A DNA stretch of 64,000 bases from Odontesthes bonariensis (Eukaryota; Chordata; Actinopteri; Atheriniformes; Atherinopsidae), in NCBI RefSeq assembly GCF_027942865.1, contig NC_134510.1, positions 37,069,663 through 37,133,662 on the forward strand, read 5' to 3'. Below the pieces are notes generated by a model. It was not told where the DNA came from and searched no databases. It saw only the letters and a program-made list of their open reading frames with translations. A program made the position numbers and the translations under genes. Of the stretch, positions 36,301 to 45,900 are shown in pieces. How positions within the stretch are numbered: the stretch's first letter is position 1; the number at the start of each line of letters is the position of its first letter.

Positions 36301-39300
36301 ATATTTTAGACTGGAACTACTACGTTGAGAAGACAATTCAACTTGGCAGAGTTTACAGATGACTTTGGTTCTGTCGACTCCGCCGTCTGGAAGAACTTTA
36401 AAATGAAAATGGCCGAGTAAAAGTTCCGTACCCTTCTCCATGTTTGGTGGATCCGCCGATTACTTTCTTTTCCTGTTCCACAGCAGACAGCAACAGACTT
36501 ATACAAAATAAAAGCCTGTGAGCAACAGACTTTTACAATAATAACATAAATAATAACTTTCCTATCCATTAAAGGCACAAAAGCCCCCAAAAATAATTAC
36601 TTTTTTTTTTTTTTTTTTTAAACTGCGTTAATGCTCAATAAAATATATGTCGGCGTTAAATAATCAACGCGTTAACTCACCCAGCCCTAGTTAGTTTATA
36701 AGGTACAGTGTGATCCCACATCGGAGTACGACCTGTGAAGCCTCCATTTTATGAGCCTTTGCTGCCTGGTGGAGATGTCAAACTGCCCGAGGATGGGTGG
36801 TAGCTCCCCACTTTGTGCCAAACTGCCGGAGAATCATCAATTTGTTTCAAAAATTATATTTTTAATTTCAAAGACTGCAAAGAATTGGGATCTTTCAGCA
36901 TCTGCAGAGCATATTTTTATGAAAAAGTTCAGTAGCGGGAGGAAATCTCCCTCAGGCAGCACGGCATGCATCCAGAAATGTGACCTCTCAGTTCTGTGGA
37001 CACCAGCTGGTCTCAGATGGACAGAAAGACAGTGGACACGTGTTCTGTGGGCAGATGAGTCCACGTTTCAGCTGCTGCTGGGACAAACTGCTGAGAAAGA
37101 GCATCCAGGCTGTGATCAGAGAAAGGTTTAAAGCCAGCGTCTGTGATGGTGTGGGGGGGGCATCAGGGTCCATGGCAGGGAGGGCTTCATCTGGTGTGGG
37201 GGGGCATCAGGGTGCATGGCAGGGAGGGCTTCATCTGTGTGAAGGTGTGGGGGGGCATCAGGATCCATGGCAGGGAGGGCTTCATCTGTGTGACGGTGTG
37301 GGGGGGCATCAGGATCCATGGCAGGGAGGGCTTCATCTGTGTGACGGTGTGGGGGGGCATCAGGGTCCATGGCAGGGAGGGCTTCATCTGTGTGAAGGTG
37401 TGGGGGGGGCATCAGGGTCCATGGCAGGGAGGGCTTCATCTGTGTGATGGTGTGGGGGGGCATCAGGGTCCATGGCAGGGAGGGCTTCATCTGTGTGAAG
37501 GTGTGGGGGGGCATCAGGGTCCATGGCAGGGAGGGCTTCATCTGTGTGAAGGTGTGGGGGGGCATCAGGGTCCATGGCAGGGAGGGCTTCATCTGTGTGA
37601 CGGTGTGGGGGGGCATCAGGGTCCATGGCAGGGAGGGCTTCATCTGTGTGAAGGTGTGGGGGGGCATCAGGGTCCATGGCAGGGAGGGCTTCATCTGTGT
37701 GAAGGTGCCACTGATGCAGAGCTGGATGTTGGAGTTCTGCAGAGACAGATGCTGCCATCCAGGTGACGTCTTTTCCCGGGAGCTCGGTGGTTATTTCAGC
37801 AGGACGACGCCAGAGCCCCTCAGAAAAGTCGTTAAAGCCGAATAAACACGTCTAAAACAACTTCAGCTTGCCTTGACAGCGTAAACGTAACTAATTTAGA
37901 TCTATTGTAGGCGTAAAGATCATATTTTATGAGAGTTCAGGATACAGTTTAACAAACAGTTTTTTACCACCTCAGAAACATCAGCAGAATTAAAGGTTTC
38001 CTCTCCCAAACAGACCAGGAGAAACTCATCCATGCATTCATCTCCAGCAGACTCCATCACTGTAACGCTCTTTTAACTGGACTTCCCAAAAAGAGCATTA
38101 AACATCTGCAGCTCATCCAGAACGCTGCTGCTGGAGTTTTAACCCGGACTAAGAGATCTGAACACATCACAGCAGCTTTAAAATCTTTACTCTGGCTTCC
38201 AGTCAGTCACAGAATAGATTTTAAAAGCCTGCTGATGGTTTAAAATCTGTGATATGTTCAGAGAATATAAAGCCAGCAGAGCTCTTAGATCCAAGGACTC
38301 AGGTCAGCTGGTCCAGTCCAGAGTCCAGACTAAACATGGAGAAGCAGCATTTAGCTGTTATGCTGCAAACAAGTGGAACAAACTGCCAGTGGAGATTAAA
38401 CTTTCACCAAATGGAGACATTTTTAAATCCAGGTTAAAGACATTTCTGTTCTCATGTGTCTATGCATGAAATCTGCACGATATCTTTGAACTTATCTGGA
38501 CTGTTGCTTGTTTTTAAATTCATTTAAATTATTTTATTTGTTTCTCTTTATACTCTGGAAAAAATCAAAGTCTTACCAAGTATATTTGTCTCATTTCTAG
38601 TCAAAATATCTCATTACACTTAATATAAGACACAACTGCCTAACAAGTACTATTTCAGACAGATATAGGGACTTGTTTGAAGACAATACATCTGGAATAT
38701 CTTGTTAAATGAAAAAGTCTTGAAAACAAATTGTTTTGAGTCACATATCATATGAAACAAGCTTTTTTTGACATTTGAAGAGGTTTTTAAGCTAATTTGA
38801 AGATCACTTTTATCTCAAAAGTCCTAAATATCACATCTTATTTCAAGAAATCTTGACAAGCCGATTTTACATGAAATGTGCTACAAATAAACTTGATTTG
38901 ATTTTGATTTGATACGAGCAGCATTTCCACAGTCATGCGTAACCTGGAGAAGGAAGCGGACTTCACGAAATGATGTAAAAGGGTTTAAAACTTTGGGAAA
39001 GTCTTCGTACTTTATGAGGACATGGCTGCGTATACACAGCTCACTGTCACATATGATAAGGTTAGTTAGAAGATAACCTCTGTGTGTGTTTGGTCACTGA
39101 AGATCACTTTATTTTCAGCCACCCCCCTTTAAAACATCAAAGCAAGATGAACTTTAGTTTAACGTGGAAACCAAAGGCTGCGCTTGATGATGGAACTCTT
39201 GATGATAATGTACAGTAAAGCGGTTTTGTTGACGTTTTACTTGATAAAGAACTGTGTGGGCTGATTTATTATCAAACTCTTAAGATCTGGCTGTGACTCA

Positions 39301-42300
39301 TGAATTCGCCGTAATCGTTCACACGAAAGCTGTTTTATGCCATCAGCATTACTGCAGTGGAAAAAATTTAAGTCTTACCAAGTATATTTGTCTCATTTCT
39401 AGTTAAAATATCTCATCACACTTAATATAAGACACAACTGCCTAACAAGTACTATTTCAGCCAGATATAGGGACTTGTTTTAATACAATACATCTGGAAT
39501 ATCTTGTTAAATGAAAAAGTCTTGAAAATAAATAGTTTTGAGTCACATATCATTTGAAACAAGCTTTTTTTTACATTTGAAGAGGTTTTTAAGCTAATTT
39601 CAAGATCACTTTTATCTCAAAAGTCCTTAACACATTGAATACCGGCAGTTTTTACAGAATTATGTCGTAGACTCCCAGTGTTCTAAACCATTTTTTGACG
39701 TTTTTTGTACAGTCATAGCATATTATCTGATAGGGCCACTGAAACGTGTGATGGCTCGTTTGAAAGCTGAGACTTTAAGCTCTATGTGGGTCAAAACTGC
39801 GTGTCTCTAGGTGCCGCCATTAGCGAGCTATCCTTAGCTAAACCAAGGCGGGTATCCACCAAAATCAACAACAAACTGAGATATCGGGGCTTTTGTGAAA
39901 CGTGCGCTCTTTCAGCCTGTCGCACTTTAGATACTTACATATCCGGGTCAGAGGATTTGCGTCGTGTCGCATGTTGCAAAGCTAACCTGTTCATAAGACC
40001 GCCTCCTTAGACTTAGATTTTTCCATTAAAAAAAAACGTAAAAACGTATTTTTACCATGTGGGAGCCAACGCATGGGCAGTAAAAACATAGTTTTATGTG
40101 ACTTGGGAGTCAATGTGTTCATATCACATCTTATTTCAAGAAATCTTGACAAGCCGATTTTTTACTAGTTCCATTGGCAGATTTTTTTGCTTATTTCAAG
40201 CAAAAACATCTTGTGTTTGTTGTTTTTCTTACTTATTTTTGGAGGGGCATTTTTTCCAGTGTAACAAGCCATGCACTGGAAAAAAATCAAAGTCTTACCA
40301 AGTATATTTGTCTCATTTCTAGTCAAAATATCTCATTACACTTAATATAAGACACAACTGCCTAACAAGTACTATTTCAGCCAGATATAGGGACTTGTTT
40401 GAAGACAATACATCTGGAATATCTTGTTAAATGAAAAAGTCTTGAAAACAAATTGTTTTGAGTCGCATATCATATGAAACAAGCTTTTTTTGACATTTGA
40501 AGAGGTTTTTAAGCTAATTTCAAGATCACTTTTATCTCATAAGTCCTAAATATCACATCTTATTTCAAGAAATCTTGACAAGCCGATTTTCACTAGTTTC
40601 ATTGGCAGATTTTTTTGCTTATTTCAAGCAAAAACGTCTTGTATTTGTTGTTTTTTTTACTTATTTTTGGAGGGGCATTTTTTCCAGTGCGGTTATGATT
40701 AAGAGTTCTTCTGCTTCTGGTCTCAGCTAAGTTAAAATCAACACGGCTCCTACGTATAAGTGATATTTGTCCTTTCTTTTGTTGCAGGTGTTGGCAGAAG
40801 AAACTTAGAAGGATCACATCCTACCCCAGGCCGAATGAGTTTTTCAAGCCCCTGTACAAAAACCACGGCGGGAACTTCACGGTAAGGGAAAGCAAAATCA
40901 GCCCGTCGCACTTCCAAATCTGCCCAGCAGGTGTTGCCCAAGATGGGACTTTCAGTGCATCTGGAGTGTGTTTGCTGGGTTTTTCCCTTGACTTCACATT
41001 TAAGGGACTCCGTGATACGAATGACTCATTGTGCAGGGGCTTCAAGAGGCCTTTCATTATCCGTCTGACATGCTGTGGGCAGATATTTGTGTATGACAGT
41101 CAGACCTGTTCCACCACGGTGGAAAATACCCCCAGAATGTGTGTTTCAGCTCTTTGATTTGCCCTTGTCTCACACTAAAAACAGCCTGTTTTTTACCTGA
41201 CGGGGACACAGGGAGAAAATGTTGTGGTTTCAGTTTTTTTTTTAATGTCTCACTAATGTTTTATGATTATCTTATTCTTCATCTTCCATCACCTTTTGTA
41301 CTTTCCCCAAACTCTTACCCTTCAAAAGACACCTTTGACATATATGTTGCCTGAAATAGCTACAGAATAGTTAGACTTTTATCCTGTATCTTATTGTATC
41401 AGGATTATTAAAAGATTAGAAATGTAGATGTAGACTTTTTTAGAGATTCCTACTTGTGGAAAAAAGAACACAGTTATATCAACTGTTCGCACCATCCGTT
41501 GATTCTTTATATATTTCCAGAAAAACAGGAACATAACTCAGCAAAACATGTGCAAAAAGGCAAAAATAGTGTTTGTCTCCTATGTACAATTCTAATAAGC
41601 TTAAACGTGTTTTTTCTTTGTTAAGCCACTTAACTCTTACTTATGAAAACAGGAAACGGCTGCAGGGATTCACTGAAACATGTTCAAACATGGATATAAA
41701 CCCAGAATCTGAGGCAGAATCAGAGTTAGTTCAGTTCTGAGCAGCGTTAAAGTGAATATCTGCAGCTGTTTCCATGGAAACATGTTCAAACATGGATATA
41801 AACCCAGAATCTGAGGCAGAATCAGAGTTAGTTCAGTTCTGAGCAGCTTTAAAGTGAATATCTGCAACTGTTTCCATGGAAACATCTTCAAACATGGATA
41901 TAAACCCAGAATCTGAGGCAGAATCAGAGTTAGTTCAGTTCTGAGCAGCTTTAAAGTGAATATCTGCAGCTGTTTCCATGGAAACATCTTCAAACATGGA
42001 TATAAACCCAGAATCTGAGGCAGAATCAGAGTTAGTTCAGTTCTGAGCAGCTTTAAAGTGAATATCTGCAACTGTTTCCATGGAAACATCTTCAAACATG
42101 GATATAAACCCAGAATCTGAGGCAGAATCAGAGTTAGTTCAGTTCTGAGCAGCTTTAAAGTGAATATCTGCAGCTGTTTCCATGGAAACATGTTCAAACG
42201 TGGATATAAACCCAGAATCTGAGGCAGAATCAGAGTTAGTTCAGTTCTGAGCAGCTTTAAAGTGAATATCTGCAGCTGTTTCCATGGAAACATGTTCAAA

Positions 42301-42749
42301 CATGGATATAAACCCAGAATCTGAGGCAGAACCAGAGTTAGTTCAGTTCTGAGCAGCTTTAAAATGAATATCTGCTCTGAGCTCCTTTCTCCTCCAGCAC
42401 AGCCTGAACCCTCTCAGACGAGCTTTCTGTCCTTTCTTTAAGGAGTCTTCAGGAATAGTTCTCCAGGCTTCTTGAAGGACATCCCAAAGCTCTTCTTTGG
42501 ATGTGGATCTTCCTTAAGAACGGCTTCTTGACAGCCACCCTTCCATGGAGCCCATTCTATAGACATATATGTATATATATATTTATATATGTGTGTGTGT
42601 GTGTGTGTGTGTATCTTTGAGAAAGACTACAAGTATCAAAGTGCTTAAAGATAGAATTTGAAATCAGTTCATTTCTCTCTGATACGTGTAGACACAACAT
42701 TGGTTCATCCCTGGTGTTGGGTGGCTCATTTATACATTTGAATTATATT

Positions 42750-42805
<56 letters not shown>

Positions 42806-42912
42806 CAGACGACTTTATTAATCCCTTTGGGAGGTTCCGTCAGGGAAATTAAAATCTCCATCTTACTTGCACAGTGGAAAACACCAGCACCCGTATAAAG
42901 ATAATAATAATG

Positions 42913-42945
<33 letters not shown>

Positions 42946-45900
42946 GTAATGTTATAATATTAGTATACTAGTAATAGTAATGAAAATAATAATAATAGTA
43001 ATAATGGTGATAATAATAAATAATAATATGTATATAAATTTAAGTATAAAGTAAGATTAAAATTAAAAAAGGAAGATTATTGCACTGTTGGTTAGACAAT
43101 TTCAGTTATTTTTGGCTTTAAAAAAAACTAAAAACACAGGTGATCAGGTATAAGATGAAGAGGAGGGAGACATCAAGACTTTTACACTGTAAAATATTGT
43201 ATCAAAGTTATAACAATAACAAAATTGCTTTCATTAGTAATACATGTGAGTTAATCGGGAGATGCGTGCACTTACACACACCATGCAGCAGGGGGTGCTG
43301 CTGCAGCAAATATCAGCTGCAGCCTGCAGTCAGAGTGGGAGGGACCGATGTGCAGTATCTCAAAACTGAAAGAAGAGGTCTTATTTTTTATTTCCACCAC
43401 TGTATTTGTGTGTTTCCTAAATCTATCAGTCAAGTTTGAAGTATTGTGTTTCGGATTCAATACTCTCAGAACTTCTTAGGGCTGTTTAACTTGTAGATTT
43501 GTGATAAAAACGTAATATCACATATACATGTACTTATAAATGTGTATAAAAAACTTGGGTTGACGGAAAGTTTCCTTTGGAAAGTGACTGTACTTTCCTG
43601 TACTCTCTGTAGTGCACAATGCAGACGTCTGTGATAAAGAGATTTAGTGATATCTATGAGCTCTTTGTGTCAGGATGTGGTGGCCGTGGCGTCAAGACTG
43701 ATTCATGATTATGTGGGTACTGAAATACAGAAGAATGTGCACGTGCTGCTGTTTGTGCCTTTTATTTCAGTGCATGAGTTTTACCACACTTATTCTATAA
43801 CTTCTTCTTTATTTTGTGGAAGTTATCCTGCAGTTATTTTATATTTGCATTCTTAGAAGAGTGTTTTATTCAGAAGGATTCGTGAGAAAGGAACGACAAT
43901 TAAAGGTCAGCGCAGTAAGAAACCCTGGTGCAAACATTAAGTTCTACATGTATTCATCAGGGTAAAGCATAGAACAAGTTCAGAGTAAGTAAGTAAGCTT
44001 TATTTGTACAGCGCCTTTCACAGACCAGGGTCACAAAGCGCTTCACAAACAAACTATTACAATAGTCTAAACGTGAAGACACAAATGCAGGAATGATCGG
44101 CTCCAAATCATTTTGTGTCACCGTTTTCCTGAGTTTGGAGATTTTCCTCAGTTGATAAAAGCAGTTTTTGGTCAGCTGTTTGACGTGTCTTTGTCAAACA
44201 CAACACCCAGGTTTCTTAGGCTCGGTTTAACAGACCGGCCCAAGTCACCCAAGTACTGGTTAATCCCTGGAATGGAGTCATCAGGGGCAACAACCAGTTT
44301 TTCTGTTTTGTCCACATTTAGCTGCGAAGTGTTATCATTTAGCCATCGTTTTATCTCCACCAAATTCTATATATAAACACAAGAAACTTGTGCTAAAGAA
44401 AATAAAAAATAAAATAAAATAAAATAAAGGACCAGACTCAGTGAATAATTCCCTACACTCCGTATTATATAGATCAATGAGCAGTGCTGACCAACATATC
44501 ATTGGGGTCATCAGGTGGGAACCTCCTTTCATCAGTGTACGCTGCTCAAGATCTGAATATGTATTTCTTAGATCCTCTTCCACCTCTAACTTTGTTGCCT
44601 TAAGCTGCCCTCCCTTTTCCTGGTAAAACAACCCTTTAACAAACTTGAACGGGTCCCTATAAAATGCCGTCCTTACATATTCTTTCTTCTTTCTCTTTTT
44701 CCTAAGACATTCAGCCCTTCTAAGTATTGCTAGCCTGCCTCTCAGTTCTTCCTGCAAAACATTAATTCCCTCACTCTCTTCTTCTGTAGCTTTTTTCCAC
44801 CGCTTTCTTAAATTTCTTCTTTCCTTAACCAATTTCTCCATCTCTTTTTGCCGTCTAGACTTACCTAAATGTACTGTTTCAACCCTCTTTCTATCTTGCA
44901 CCCCAAATCTCTCTACACCATAGGAATAAATTATATCTCCCATCTTCTCTAGCCTATCGCTTGCATTTCCTCCTAACCTACCCAATATTATTGACAAATC
45001 TTTATTGACTGCCTCCCATTCTTTGTAACTATTTGCCCTAGGCCACTTAACTCTATCTTTCTGCTCCATATTTCTCTCTCTAACTGGCCTGTTCACCTCA
45101 GTATCAGCTACATCCCTTCTTAGAACCTCCTCATCCACCTCCATAGCTGTGTTATTGATATCCTTCGGAAACAATGAACTGAGGAATTTAGCCTCTGGAG
45201 CTCAGTTGGCTTGAAAGAGCAGTAAAGCTGGATATCATCAGCAAATATGTGGTACGAGACATCAGAAAATCTCTGGTTGATTTTTCCCAAAGGGATCAAA
45301 TACAGCAAAAAATAATACAGGACCCAAGACAGAACCTTGAGGCACTCCACACAACAGATCTGCTGACTCAGACCTTATTTGGTTAGCTGTGACACTTAAA
45401 CTACGCCCAGAAAGGTACGACGAGAACCAGTGTAGAACTGAACCTGACAGACATCAAAGGCTGAGGACAGATCTAAGAGAACTGCCGAATCAGCAGACAT
45501 CAGAATGTCACTGGACACTTTGAGCAAGGCTGACTCCGTAGAGAGACCATGGAAGTGTTACAGTAGTTACAGTTGACGCGTCGCTCACGGCGGTGGCGGA
45601 CCGTGACGTCAAAATGGCGTTTCAGGCCTGGCCTTTGCCCTGAAAAGGCGGCGCAGCGCGTGGTCGTGCACCAGTCGATTTTTGTAACTTGGCTGCGCCA
45701 AGAACGACGAACCGGATGGACAAATTTGAGACCAGGCTCAGTCAGATACATTTACTCTGGCTTCCAGTCAGTCACAGAAAAGATTTTAAAAGCCTGCTGA
45801 TGGTTTACAATCTGTGATGTGTTCAGAGAATATAAAGCCAGCAGAGCTCTTAGATCCAAGGACTCAGGTCAGCTGGTCCAGTCCAGAGTCCAGACTAAAC

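Noticed and set aside
37128-37845. Several overlapping ORFs of 120-207 codons on both strands
   Set aside because: All are translations of the 51-bp minisatellite; only the transposase-derived frame has any meaning, and it is broken.
41670-42299. 209-codon minus-strand ORF
   Set aside because: It is read through a tandem array whose period (102) is a multiple of three; the protein is just the repeat unit, and no gene signals are present.
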